DNA of 64,000 bases from Dichotomocladium elegans (taxonomy: Eukaryota; Mucoromycota; Mucoromycetes; Mucorales; Lichtheimiaceae), in contig JAIXMN010000010.1 in assembly GCA_025716815.1 (NCBI GenBank), positions 620,001 to 684,000 of the forward strand, written 5' to 3'. The notes beneath the pieces are model-generated. The model was not told where the DNA came from. It ran no database searches and saw only the letters and a list, made by a program, of their open reading frames with translations. The translations under genes and the position numbers were made by a program. Within the stretch, counting starts at the first letter, position 1. Each line of letters starts with the position of its first letter. This document shows, piece by piece, positions 1 to 13,633 of this stretch.

Positions 1-2599
<2,599 letters not shown>

Positions 2600-2830
2600 T
2601 GATATACAAAATTAAAGTCGCTCCCCAGCAGTTCTGAAGTCGCAGGATCGCCCAAGCAAACGTCGCATGCACGGAGAAAAATGTTGCACAGAAAAAAAGC
2701 TTGTGAAATGAAGCAATCAACTTATTTTTGAAGATGAGTAAGGCCATGTCGCTGTTGGGCGTGGCTGCACTGAGCCTATGTTGTTATGAGGAAATGTCAT
2801 GCCGCATGGTTCCATGACATGCGCACTGAT
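2600..2830 (+). mobile_element. 5' fragment of a Tc1/mariner-like element
   Basis: This stretch aligns by eye with the 5' ends of the two longer relics at 18.9-20.1 kb and 62.8-63.6 kb. The shared core is AGTTCTGAAGTCGCAGGA, followed by similar bases, a GTCGCA/TCGCA motif and the segment GAAGATG...CCTATG. Similarity fades after about 2830, so only the noncoding end and the first codons survive. It carries no open transposase. Confidence 0.55.
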
Positions 2831-3689
2831 ACTCAGTAACCATGACTGACATGCGTCCCAGCCATAGGACCCGCTTGCCATGATTGGCATAAAATGTTGA
2901 CTCGTCGTGGATGGCTACGGCAAACACCGACAGCTCCATACATCGTGCCCATTTGTTGCGATATGTAACAGCGTCTTCTCTTTCATGCCTGTCGTGAGAT
3001 GTAGCATATCTTTGGTGTTCCTCGAAGTTGGAATAGACATTCAGTCATATGTTGTAAAGGAGTCATTAAGCAAAGTTTTGTCCAGCGCACCATAGGCATC
3101 TGGGATTGCTGTTTCATTGACGAAATTCATAACATTCATGGGGTCCGATTCTCAGGCTGCAGCTCACGAATCCACATACAAATGGTATCACAGAGTTATT
3201 TTTCGTCAGATAAAGCTAAAGCTTTTTCGCATGCGCTCTTGAGATCTCGTTGCGAATTTCCAACTGTTTAAGCTGCGCAGTCTGGCGAGTAATTTGTCCC
3301 GTTCTCTGCCCTTGGAAGCTTTTTTGGGGGGTGTTTGTGATAGCGGTGTCAAAAAAAAGAAGTACAGTGGAAATTTTTTCCACATCAATTACCACCATTT
3401 GGCCTCATGGATATAGAGATTAACAAAATTGCATCTAATTATGAGGCATTGAATAATACTAGGCTGCAATGAAACGCTAATGCAGTAAGCTCGCAGCATT
3501 TATTAGTCTTGGGAACCCATTGCTATGCGTAATGGTTATATTCCCACTTCTGGCTCAGTATTTAGCCGATTGTGGCTGCTGCGCGCAGCGTAGCCCTGAG
3601 ATGAGAGCCAGCTATGGAGCTACGCTTTTTTGTGGCTATTATTATAAAGGATATGACCAAGATATTCAAGCAAAGAAATCAGAGGGACA

Positions 3690-4050
3690 TGCTTATAGCG
3701 TGGAAGGAAGGCTATTATATATGGATGGACCGTAAGGTTAGAATCTAGGAGAAAGAGATGTCTAAACAAACACGTCAGAGGGAAGATTAGTTGACACGAT
3801 TTCCTTAGAGCGTTGAAGCAGAGCTATTGAGCATAGATGGACCGAAAGGTCAGGATTGGATAGAGGAGCTTGAGCCAGTGAAGACTTGCTCGGGTTGCGT
3901 AGAGAATAGATATTTAAACACAGAAATGAGAGAGAAGAACATTTGAAATGATGCCCTTACGCGGTGAAGGAGGGTTATTGAATATAGATGAACCGAAAGG
4001 CTAAGGTTCGGTAGAGAAGCTTGGGCCAGTGAAATTTGCTCGGATCGCTT
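3690..4050. repeat. Degenerate tandem repeat, three units
   Basis: Three imperfect units begin near 3690, 3804 and 3956. Each carries a GAAG(N)AG segment, a TATTGA-like stretch and then ATGGACCGTAAGGT, ATGGACCGAAAGGT or ATGAACCGAAAGGC. Units two and three also share GAGAAGCTTG/GAGGAGCTTG and GCCAGTGAA, then TTGCTCGG. No unit is open over its length. The array ends about 40 bp before the stop codon of the zinc-finger gene on the opposite strand. Confidence 0.6.
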
Positions 4051-4091
4051 GAGCTGTTAAAAGAAGTATATTACATCAAATTTTAAGGAAG

Positions 4092-5268
4092 CTATATATT
4101 AAGCTCAGGAATTTCTACAATCTTGGTAAAAATGGCCATTCCTTCGATGGCATCGTATTCATCGCAGGTGACATCAACGCCTGGAGAATCATCGCTATCT
4201 TCATCGGGTGTATGTGCAGACCAAAGCCTGATTGGAGTTTGTAAGTCATTATTGGAGAGGCGCCGCTTCTTCGGCCCGTCGCTTGTGGTGGAGGAGTGCT
4301 GATCAGAGTGGCTATCTGAAGACATCGATCTACGCTTGCGCGTATTAACATCAACGGGCTGCGAAGGTGGGGTGATTGTCGAAGACGGAGATAGCATTGG
4401 TGTCCTTATAGCATCCTCTTGATATGAATAGTAGTGCTCGTGCACTGGCGACTGCTGCTGCTGCTGCGATGGAGGAGAAAAGCTTGCTTCTGGTGATGGC
4501 GTAACCATATGGAACGCACTGTGTCGCCTCCGCTGCGCAGTTGATGGGCGGTACGATATTTGGTGGTAAGAAAGAGGATGGCAAGGTACTGGACGGTATG
4601 GAAGAGGGCGACAAGGTAGAGGATGGGAAGACAACTGAGAGGGGGGCAGATGGAAAGAGGGTGGAGGTAGGGTCCTGTTTTGAATCATGGAGTCATAGTG
4701 GTTGTCATAGCTAGGGTCAGCAACTTCAAAGATAGTTGGTAAAGTAGAGATATTGCTAGGTGTAGAGGAGATGATAGGAGCACTAGCGGGTATAACAACA
4801 GCATCAGTTTCGGTTCCAGCACCAACAGCACTGGCAGCAGCACTGGCAGCAGCACCGGCGGCAGCAGCATCAGCAGAGTCAGCTTCAGTTGTAGCGCATG
4901 GAGCAGCACGGGAAGCACCAGCACGGGAAGCACCAACACGGGAAGCACCAGTCCCGGTAGAGGTGGAGGAGTTTGACTTCTTCCTGTTACGCTCATGAGT
5001 ACGAGTATGTTGCATCATGTTATCAAATCGAGTGAACATGCGGGTGCAGCCTGGCACGATGCATTTAAATGGTTTCTGGAAAGCATCGGTCAGTGTTACG
5101 TCTTTGCTTAGACGTTTTGCCCAAGGCGAAAGGACCCACCTCTCCTGTATGTTTTCTGATGTGACGAGCCAAGTGCTCGCTTCGGGTGAAGACCATTCGG
5201 CAGTCGCCGTGGCCAGAGCAGTGGAACACCTTGGGTGCGGGGCGATGAGACTTTCTCTTTGGAGGCAT
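4092..5268 (-). CDS. C2H2 zinc-finger transcription factor (two-finger, fungal stress/metabolism type)
   Basis: Two exons, 5140-5268 and 4092-5075, joined in phase 0 by a GT-AG intron, give a 370-residue protein. The intron sits exactly between the fingers. Finger 1 (about residues 15-41) is C-x5-C-x12-H-x3-H, ending in [15 protein letters not shown]. Finger 2 (about 44-70) is C-x4-C-x12-H-x3-H with [12 protein letters not shown]. This tandem pair at the N-terminus followed by a long Ser/Thr/Pro/Ala/Gln-rich tail is typical of Usv1/Rgm1/Msn-like fungal regulators that bind GC-rich or STRE-like DNA. Alanine and Gln tracts and a basic KRRSM/KKRRLS segment lie in the tail and may be a nuclear signal. 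The start ATG at 5266-5268 gives MPPKRKSHR, a common N-terminus for this type. The target genes cannot be told from sequence. Confidence 0.88.
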
Positions 5269-6997
5269 GTTGTGTGTGAGTGATAAAAGTGAGGGGAAGA
5301 AGAAAGAGATGTTTGAAAAGTGGTATGCAGGGAAACCTCTGTATATATGGGGGGTACGAAGAACTTGGGGAATAAGATTTGCTGCATGACGTGAGTCTCA
5401 GGTATTGTTCCACTTTATGGAAAAGTTCGCCGTGGAAACAAAAACTATTTCCAGGGGGAAGAAGGGACATCAGACTATTGTTCCCGTACGTGTATGCGCT
5501 TCACTCTGCGTGTGCGTGTTAAAGAAGTGTGTCTTTACTTGTAGCGCGGTCCCAACGCCAGGTTTTTTTTTCCTTTTCACATTTTTGTGGAAAAGGAAAG
5601 CCTATCTTACTGCGTGTCTATTGTTCAAAAACTCCGCTGTCGGGGTGTCCTTACCGAATTGCGGGACCTGTCAATTTCTATGCGACGAGCGAATGCAGCC
5701 AACATCTGCCCCCTCCAAACGTTAAGAAATGCAAAGTCAAGACTGGTAATGTATGAGTAATGTGAACGAGATTGACATCTCTTGTGTATTACTTGTCGCA
5801 TCATTGACCAGGCTCTCATCCAATGAACATCTATTCTTGTCAATCTCCTCCATCGTTCAATGTCTACTTGCCGCCCGGAATGAAGAAGGTCATCCGAACG
5901 TAAGAATTAAGGTGGACTATGCAAAAAATCTATGTACAACGAAGACAACTTCCTATCCATGTTTCAGATATTACCAAGGTTTTAGGCTAAAAGGAATAGC
6001 TAACGTCTCAATCTCAGGGGCGGACTCGCTCAATCTTTCCGAGGCGCTGCCCAGCCCAAGAGAACCGGAAGTCCTGTCGACATGACGTATCATCCAACAA
6101 AAAACCCCAGGATCTTGGTGCAAATCATCTTTATATGTTATATTGACGTATATGATGATGGCCCCTGTCTTCTTGGAATGGACAGGAACAATAGCCCACA
6201 CGTCCGTTTTCGCGAACACGTTCTTTTTGAGTTCTGTTGAAATAAGGACTTATATTTCCCATCCACAGAGGACTTTCTGGGGGGGACGGGACAGACTAGC
6301 GCACATATATGGTCTCCACCTCATTGCTATCAGAATGAGAAGCCCGGAGATGGTCCCTTCTTATGATCGGTGACGGTGAAACAAAAAGAAAACTTCTCCT
6401 ACTCAACCGGGAAACTCGACTTTTGACGCCAGGAACGCAAGAACAAATTGGTCAAAGGACTATGTCTGTTCTTTGTCCCCCTTCTTCCGGATGCAATATG
6501 GAAGCATGCCCAAGCTCCGAGACAACATGACATAGCAATGATTGTCGCTTTCCTGCTGTTTCATTTACTGTCGACGTTGGTGGACTCATGGTAGCAAGGA
6601 ACCAAGGCGCTGTTCTCGGCCGCTCGTTACTCTGATGCACCAAACGGCTTTCCACCAATATATTTGGAATAGGCTCACCGACCGATCGTTAGAGAGGGCA
6701 CTCCACATGACCCCTTTCTTTGCCTACTTGCATTTCCTCCATTCATGGAAGAAAAAATTCACACGTATAGAACTCTTGCTTATGCTATTGATGGGACCGC
6801 ATGTGAAACTAGTAAGGTCATGATGACGTTCGAGGGGTAGACAGCTACACGTTCCAATCTCTGTCACTATTGAAAATCACTTGCTAGAACCATTTTTATT
6901 CTCTTACTTTCCCAAGGGGCAGACATATGACACTCGATTGGTGAGGCAACCTTGATTATTGTCGTGACTGCGAGTAAAACTCTTGCGGCCCCCCTCT

Positions 6998-7341
6998 ATG
7001 TCGCCCTTCGCGACAAATGAGGTGGATACAGCAATTCAGCGCTTGGAACAGCTGAAAGAACAGCCGGCCGAGGTTGGATGTGTTTTGGCGCCGTTGTAGA
7101 CGAAAATGAAGTTATTTCCCAAGCTGGCACCTTATCGTATACTTTTTCCTATAAGAATCACCTATACATCATCCTAGGCATTTTCGGTAGCGATCGTCGG
7201 CAACCTATTGGCGACACCATCTTTGGTACGACGTGTGGGCGCACTATAACCAAGCTGGGTAACAGCAATGTTGGTGATCAGCAACAGCTAGGGGGTAGTT
7301 TTCTGGGTCTATGGGATCCGTTCACGAATGTCCCGGATTGA
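6998..7341 (+). pseudogene. Possible remnant of a small roadblock/LAMTOR-like protein
   Basis: An ATG at 6998 opens MSPFATNEVDTAIQRLEQL, continues to EVGC and meets a stop after eight bases in the wrong frame. Adding one base near 7083 restores VFGAVVDENEVISQAGTLS, which resembles the first beta hairpin of roadblock-fold proteins such as LAMTOR5 (VG....D..G.....GTLS). The downstream part shows no convincing continuation. It may be a frameshifted pseudogene, a gene with introns I cannot place, or chance. Confidence 0.2.
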
Positions 7342-8629
7342 GATGGAGAGCGCGTTTTTTTTCTTTTGTCAATATGTAACAGCGCGTTAGTTTGTCGCGT
7401 GGATTTTTTTTTTAATTAGCACACCGTGCACGGTGCTTTTACGTCGTGCAGAAGTTCCCAAAAAAGATATCTCCGACAAAATGCGCGGTCCTTTTTCTGC
7501 ACAAGGAAAATTTTTTCACAATACTTCATGCGCGCGTAAGAAAACAGACCTTTCAGACGTGCATAGCGTACACTCGGCCGGGCCCGCGCCAATCGCAGCA
7601 TCCTCCTATCCCCTTCCCCCTTCCCCTCAATACGCAAAGGATGAAAGAGACGGTACTGCTAACAACTACCGTATTACCGAATTCCGAGTAGCGGCATTTT
7701 CCGCCGGCGCACAAATCGTGTACACCGTGCGTTCTCGGTGCGATCGCCATTGCCTTTGCTACACTAACAATTGTTACACAGTCGAATATTTTGGTGGCAC
7801 ACCATTTTAGCATTTTTACTCGTAAAAAAAAAACAAATATTAAAACTTTGAAGGAAATGAAATGAAGCCAGTCGCGGGCGTGTGAGTGAGTGAGTGTGCA
7901 CTCTACAAACCATTGGTTATAGATGGATGGGGAGTATTGCTGTTTAAACTTGTTCTCATGTGGTTGGCGCCGATGGTGATGGGCTCATGCTTGTAGGAGG
8001 AGGAGGGGGTTGTGTTTATCTTTTGAACAAAAAGCAAGACTGCTTTTCTCCTATGCATAAGAAGACTTCGGGGAAAACCGTGTGTATTCTTTGAGTTCCC
8101 ATATGCAACGAAGGGTCTCGCCTTCCTTCACCTCTTTCGGCCTTATATCTGGATCGAGCTCAGGTCGGGTGATCGATACAGTCGCTCCTACTTGTCAATT
8201 ACTGCACCTCTATAGACTAGGCAGAAAACCATCCAAATGTCCTCCCAGCAAGATGGTTGTGCGATCTGTTATCTTAACCCCAGGTGTCTTGCTTTACGGG
8301 GGTTCCCACACCCATAGTCTTTCAGCCGGCGGGAAGGAGCCCGTAGAAATAAGGCTCGAGATAGCTAAGCTCAGTCATCCTTGTTGAGTTCTGCAGCAAA
8401 GTATTTGTTATCGGCGGTACAACTTCCCCACGTTTCCACTCATCTCGTGTCACCACTACGCCACCCGTTTCTCCTACGTTCCCACGTAGCGTTCCGCGAA
8501 GCTCAAGAGCAGGTATTACTGTATTCCTGGCCACAGATCGTCGTTTGACACCGATCAGGTCAACTCCCGCCGACGACTTGGAGACGTGGTATGGATTCAA
8601 GGGGGGAATGTTTTGCCCCGAAAGCCAAA

Positions 8630-8637
8630 TGACGTCA
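8630..8637. promoter_or_regulatory. CRE/ATF-type palindrome TGACGTCA
   Basis: Exact octamer in a gene-free stretch, 250 bp beyond the 3' end of the gene at 8887-9366. Its role is unknown, and a chance occurrence is possible. Confidence 0.2.
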
Positions 8638-8886
8638 CTCCGCTCAAATAAAAGTTGTCCTGCCACTGAAAAAGGATGACTTGTGCGGCTTGGACACACG
8701 CCATCCAACATGTCGACAGCCACTTGTGAACACACACGCTATGTTTGGAACATATGTTATTTAAACAAATATATTGACGAGGCTACTGCAAGGCTTATAT
8801 ACTAGAGGATCAAATAGAGCAAGTTGGGGATGCGATATACATAAAACGGAGTTGGGGAGGGGATTCAAAATTGGGAGAGCAAAAAT

Positions 8887-9366
8887 TTAACGCAGGAGGG
8901 CAAGAGTGACATCACCATGGACGCGTGCTCTAAGCTCAATATCAACGTCCAAGTTGAGGTCTAGGCGCAGCTTGAGCGGATTGTCGTCCTTCTCCTTGGC
9001 TCCACCAGCGACTTGACCGGCAGTGTTGGCGACCTGGCCAGCGGTGTTACCCACTTGGTTGGCGGTGTTGCCGACCTGATTGCTGACTTGGTTGACTGCG
9101 CTGCTGGCGGTATTGGTCAATCCATCAAGTTCAGGTACAGCATTGTTATTCCTGCGGTTGTTTCTTCTGCGACGATTGCGTCGACGGCTGCGGCTGCGGC
9201 TACCCTGTGAAGGCGCCTCTGAGACGATGGACTCATCGTCGGTAACATGGGACTGGTAAACTTGTCCATAATTTCGGCTGCCGTCGTCCGAGTCAAAATC
9301 GGATGGCTGGCTGCGTTCAGCTTCCATGGTCGGCCGGTTTCTTTGTGGAGTCGCTTGACGAGACAT
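8887..9366 (-). CDS. Small disordered protein with the conserved LRLDLNL...HGDxTLALL tail (paralogue of 11863-12261)
   Basis: A single exon encodes 159 residues from the ATG at 9364-9366; no upstream ATG is in frame. The N-terminal half is acidic, then Ser/Arg-rich (SRSRSRRRNRRRRNNRR). Residues about 85-125 hold four to five copies of an 11-like repeat, (N/G)TA(N/G)QV, resembling the amphipathic repeats of LEA-like proteins. The last 28 residues read LRLDLNL, then VDIELRARV, then HGDVTLALLR. The same tail ends the gene at 11863-12261. It is known to me as a recurring C-terminus of small hydrophilic fungal proteins of unknown function. The neighbour at 10106 is divergent, sharing about 740 bp of upstream DNA. 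No enzyme motif is seen. A role in desiccation or stress protection would be inference from the repeat type only. Confidence 0.8.
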   Translation of the reverse strand: MSRQATPQRNRPTMEAERSQPSDFDSDDGSRNYGQVYQSHVTDDESIVSEAPSQGSRSRSRRRNRRRRNNRRNNNAVPELDGLTNTASSAVNQVSNQVGNTANQVGNTAGQVANTAGQVAGGAKEKDDNPLKLRLDLNLDVDIELRARVHGDVTLALLR

Positions 9367-10105
9367 TCTGATATCAATCAAGTGTGAAAGAGATTACTCT
9401 ATGGATTAGATCTCAATGTTGCTTGGTTTTATACGCTAGGAGAAGGATGGGGGGCACTCGTTATGACGCAATGGGTCGTCAAGTTGGGAAGACGGTTACT
9501 GAATTAGCTGCCTCTAATGTTAGCGTACACTCGAAAATATCATGTTCCAGTGATATGTCAGCCTGCGCTGTTCTTTGACTTCCCGCTACCATCATCAAGT
9601 CACCTTTTGACGTATGTATGTCAACTGAGGTTTCATTGATTTCATTGAATTTTCCCCAGAGGGGCGCTGCACGATTATGCATTTGGCACGAGGCATATTT
9701 GTATAGGACCTTGCAGGCGATCAGCGAGCAGAGTCATAAATTAAAAGTTTTTTATTCTTTTGTATTCTTTTTGATGCAATGCAGAAAAAAAAATGCTGAC
9801 CACACACACGCACAGATTTTCATTTCTTTTGGGGGGAGACATGGGCGGACTTTTCCTTTTTTGGGCTAGGATGTCCACCATGCGCCACATAAAGCCATGA
9901 CGAAAGATTTGGGGAGAATAGAAAAACATCATCCATCTCAACGGCCTTCCAAAGTCCTGCGCACCCCAAAAAGCTTTTCCTTTTCGCTTTCAAAATTCTT
10001 CTCCTCTTACTTATCTTATACGTTCGGTCCAGACTCAAAGAACAAGGACCGCCACCAGAACAACAAGTCGACAACGAAACCGCGTCTGATAAACAGAAAA
10101 CACCC
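9367..10105. other. Shared divergent promoter region
   Basis: This 739-bp interval separates the divergent genes at 8887-9366 and 10106-11596. It holds only short ORFs. It probably contains both promoters; no clear TATA box was picked out. Confidence 0.5.
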
Positions 10106-11596
10106 ATGTCATCCTCACCGCCTGCAACTTCTCGAAGTGGCACACCTTCCAAGCAACAAGCAGACAGGTCACCCAACGACATCCCTGTTCTTCCACGGGA
10201 ATCCAGAAAGAGATCATCTAGGAACAGCAAAAAGAAGCAGCAGCAGCAGCAGCAGCACGAGAATTATTCGGATGACGCTCCTCGCTCCCCAGGAAATGAT
10301 GATAGTGTCACAGACGACCGATCCGATATCGCCGAGGTGCGACCAAAGAGCACATTGGCTGGCGTTGCAAGGGCAAGCGATAGCGGCATTGCGACGGATT
10401 ATACCACAGACTCCCCGAGCCACAAGCAGTCGAGGACTAGCTCTTTAGGAATAGCCGACAATGGGTCTCCAGATAACTACAGGAAGTCAGCCGGACGACG
10501 ACTAACGCAGCATCCAGAGCAAGGTCGTACTGATGACCCGCGCAAAAGACAGAGCAGACATATCAACAGCAGGCTGTCGGACGACGAATCCAGGCAAGAG
10601 GCTGGTGATAAGAGCCACCCTGTGAGCGATAGCTCTTCTGTCGCGACAGACAGAGTCCGGTCTAAGCATCCTCGAGAGGAACAGCTATCTCCTTCCTCCT
10701 CTTCAAGTCAGCGTCAGACACGGTCAAGAGATGCACGTCGAAAAAAGACCAACAAAGAACAGCAGCAGCAGCAGCACATCAGCAGCAACGATATCCCCCG
10801 GCAATCTCCGAGCCGCGAAACGCAAGATATACCTCTCGACAAACCCTCTGGAGCCCAGGAGAAATATCCTGACAGAAACATAGGCTTTAAAGACAGTCTG
10901 CGGTTTGGTCCAAAGGATACAACTCTTCCTGACAAATTCACCTCAGGTCCGTTGTTGGAGCAATTGGGGCTAGATGAAAACGACGTGCAGAAGTTCATGA
11001 AGGCCTATGGTGAATACAACAAGATCATGGCCAAAGAAAACAGACCAGGATTCGATATGCCTGCTGATTTTGGGACCATCTTCGGCTGCAAGCCCCTGGA
11101 GCAGAGATCTGACGGTCATAACGACGAATCTGTGCTGCTACCGCCGCCGCTTCCGTCATCATCATCGTCTCCATCTGCAGATCAGGGTCCCTCTCCTGAA
11201 ATGGCAGAAGTAGTTCCAGAGGAAGCAGAGTTGTTGAAGAATAATATCAAGTGCGATCCGCCCCCACCGGAGCGAACACTCACAGACCTTGTTGGCAAAA
11301 CCGTGGACAGGGCGGGCAATATCCTTGGTGATGACGGATCGGTCATTGGCAAAGTGAATCCTGACTTGTCCTATCTTGATGGCATGACAGTAGCCGAGAA
11401 TGGTGACATTGTCGACATGGCTGGCAAGGTCTACGGCACGGCCGAAGTGGTAGTCGCTCCGAAACCTACCGATAAAAAGGAAAAAAAGCCGGGATCAACC
11501 TTTCGAGTTGGAAGCGGCGACGATGATCTTGTTGTGAACGTCGATGCACACAAGGGCGGCATTTCTTTCTCCATTCATATTCCCCGTCCCAAATAG
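10106..11596 (+). CDS. Large disordered DUF3659/LEA-like protein
   Basis: A single exon encodes 496 residues, starting MSSSPPATSRSG. Residues 1-270 are low-complexity and charged, with two Gln tracts (about residues 43-49 and 217-223) and several RS/KK patches. The middle has a short alpha-helical stretch (LEQLGLDENDVQKFMKAYGE). The C-terminal third carries DUF3659-like units: LVGKTVDRAGNILGDDGSVI, then GKVNPDLSYLDGMTVAENGD, then IVDMAGKVYGTAEVV. In filamentous fungi such units occur in LEA-like proteins. The protein ends in a short beta-like segment (DDDLVVNVDAHKGGISFSIH) that recalls, without matching, the tails of its two neighbours. It is divergent from 8887-9366 and convergent with 11863-12261. 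Its molecular function is unknown. Confidence 0.82.
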   Translation: MSSSPPATSRSGTPSKQQADRSPNDIPVLPRESRKRSSRNSKKKQQQQQQHENYSDDAPRSPGNDDSVTDDRSDIAEVRPKSTLAGVARASDSGIATDYTTDSPSHKQSRTSSLGIADNGSPDNYRKSAGRRLTQHPEQGRTDDPRKRQSRHINSRLSDDESRQEAGDKSHPVSDSSSVATDRVRSKHPREEQLSPSSSSSQRQTRSRDARRKKTNKEQQQQQHISSNDIPRQSPSRETQDIPLDKPSGAQEKYPDRNIGFKDSLRFGPKDTTLPDKFTSGPLLEQLGLDENDVQKFMKAYGEYNKIMAKENRPGFDMPADFGTIFGCKPLEQRSDGHNDESVLLPPPLPSSSSSPSADQGPSPEMAEVVPEEAELLKNNIKCDPPPPERTLTDLVGKTVDRAGNILGDDGSVIGKVNPDLSYLDGMTVAENGDIVDMAGKVYGTAEVVVAPKPTDKKEKKPGSTFRVGSGDDDLVVNVDAHKGGISFSIHIPRPK

Positions 11597-11862
11597 TTTT
11601 CACCTTTGTATGCATGATTCACCTCTACAAATCAATAAATATATGTGTTCAAGAAGCAATAACATGTATTCTTAGACTTAACATGCATGGTATTTTTTTT
11701 CGGTCGATATTGTAGGGAAAAGACCATCATTCTGTGCATACAATCAGGAAGATGAAAAAGATACGTATAAGGAGTAAAGATCGTTCTTTATTTCTCACAA
11801 GTCTGTAGCTTAATGTAGAAGGGCGGTTGTGAAATATAGGAAGATAAGTGTGTGTGGGGGGG

Positions 11863-12261
11863 TTAACCGAGAAGCGCAAGGGTAAGATCACCATGGACGG
11901 CAGCGTGGACACGGATTTCAGCAGCGAGGTTCAAGTCCAACCGCAGACCACCAGTGACTTTTCCTGAATCAGGAGCCTTTGGGAAATCAAGCTTCAAGGG
12001 TTTCTTGCCGTTCAGTCTCGACATGGGCCGACGAGGAAACGGTTGACTCCAGTCATCGTACGAACTGGCCGAGCTGACGGTCGACGGGCTGACCGGGGTG
12101 AAGGGGCGGCGGTTGTACAGTTGCTTGTCCAAGTCTTCTTGTTCCTCCAGCCGCTTCTGCAGCAACTGTTCTCGTTGCTTCCTGCGGTGTTCTTCTTTGA
12201 GTCTGTTCTGTCGCTGCTTCTGTTGTTGTCTGTTGGCGGGCGACTGAGACTGTTCGGGCAT
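11863..12261 (-). CDS. Small basic protein with the conserved LRLDLNL...HGDLTLALL tail
   Basis: A single exon encodes 132 residues from the ATG at 12259-12261. Residues 1-55 are a Gln/Arg/Glu-rich predicted helix (RQQQKQRQNRLKEEHRRKQR onward), possibly a coiled coil. The middle is Pro/Ser-rich. The end reads GGLRLDLNLAAEIRVHAAV followed by HGDLTLALLG, closely matching the end of the protein at 8887-9366. The two genes therefore share a C-terminal module but have unrelated N-termini. The gene is convergent with 10106-11596, with 266 bp between stop codons. No enzymatic motif is present and the function is unknown. Confidence 0.8.
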   Translation of the reverse strand: MPEQSQSPANRQQQKQRQNRLKEEHRRKQREQLLQKRLEEQEDLDKQLYNRRPFTPVSPSTVSSASSYDDWSQPFPRRPMSRLNGKKPLKLDFPKAPDSGKVTGGLRLDLNLAAEIRVHAAVHGDLTLALLG

Positions 12262-13633
12262 ACTTTTTTCTTTTCTTTTTTCCCCGGGAAAGCGAGAGAA
12301 AACGGAAGAGAAAAGAAAAAGCACCAAATGCACGCCTTTTTACGTCTTTCCCGAGGGCGTCCCACTAGTGCACCGCCCCCCCCGGCACCACCATTTTGCT
12401 TGATGGTCTCATTTCAACTCTATACCAATCTATTTTACTTGGTTTCCCCATGCGTCATTGGATAATCACACTGCGTATGGGAGCCATTCGGGTTGGGGGG
12501 AGGGGAAGGGAAACATGGAGCGAATAGCCCGAGCTGATGCCATACTCCTCTCCTCCCCCACGCAATATCCTCCGCTGATGTTAACCTTGGACATAGTGGG
12601 ATTTGTCCACAATTGGCTACCGACACCTTATCTCATTCTTTTTTTTTCCATCCAGTCAACTCCTCAAGACATCATCTATTAATTCGGCCGCATGTGCACA
12701 TAGTCAGTAGATCGGTCAAGAGTACCTTCACCGGACCCGAGCGTCCCTGACGCAGTTAGAAAAGCAATCCACTAACTTGCTCTGGGAATTTTTGGCGAAT
12801 CGGCGGAGATGACGTAGTTAAAATCGAGGCGGAACGCTCTCTCCTCCCCCCCCATCCACCACCATCAAGAAGGTCATCGAAATGCAGACATTTCTACAAG
12901 AAATCGAGTGCTCACATTATTGCCAAAAAGAAAAAAAAAAGTGGTTCCGCGTGAGGATGGGTAATTGGCCTGGCTCGACCTCATGCATCGTTCACTGTCA
13001 CTGGTATACAACCGATGTTATCTTGCGCTATTGTCACATCGGGTTGTGTGGGGATCATACATCGAAGCTTGCCCTGAAGTAGTGTTTCAGGTACGTCATC
13101 TTATTACTTCCAATGCCGACATCTTGGACTATTCTGTAACTGGTAAAAACGCTACTGCGCTATTTCGAGACTGCCATCGGCATTGCAAATGCTGCCCTGA
13201 AACCAACAAAGCTTACAAAAAACGCATTATATCGACTGATGTGAAGAACCAACCAGCCCGAGTAGTTTGGTATGGTCCAAAAGTAGCAATAAACAGGTTA
13301 ATATCGAGAATGGTTTGTATCCCAGTATTCTGAATACGCTAAATTCATCCATTGCCGATCAGGGGAGTACAACATCGTTATTTTCCATGCTAGCGTTGGC
13401 GGTGTTGCAGATGCGCAGCTCGGCGCTTGTGTCACTGTGTACGCACGTATCCAAGCAAATGTAGCCTCTAGCACAGCAATAATGCCGTGGTATTAGAGAC
13501 GTGTCGTTACGGATGGCCAAGATAACACCCATCCGATTCGATCATGTCCCCGACCTTTCGGAAAGTATAGAGTACGTAAATATCTCATTAGACTCTAACA
13601 AGAGGAATGCGGGTCTATATTTCTAAACCAAAT
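12262..13633. other. Intergenic DNA, no supported gene
   Basis: A 123-codon ORF at 12965-13333 (+) matches nothing I recognise and has no splice context. C- and G-homopolymer runs lie near 12373-12383 and 12846-12855. The left part should hold the promoter of the gene at 11863-12261. Confidence 0.5.

Larger units (their letters stand above)
5269..8886. other. Gene-poor 3.6 kb interval
   Basis: Many short ORFs lie on both strands, none with a recognisable domain or consistent intron structure, apart from one weak candidate at 6998-7341 (separate entry). A T-rich stretch lies around 7395-7415, and a perfect CRE octamer lies at 8630-8637. The left part is the probable promoter of the zinc-finger gene. 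Confidence 0.5.

Noticed and set aside
7433..7810. 125-codon plus-strand frame
   Set aside because: No ATG-started conserved text; overlapping frames on both strands are similarly open.
9367..9381. Five-residue N-terminal extension of the protein at 8887-9366
   Set aside because: It would start at TTG; the ATG at 9364-9366 is the natural start.
12965..13333. 123-codon plus-strand frame between the small basic protein and CobW genes
   Set aside because: No recognisable motif, unusual composition, no splice or promoter context.
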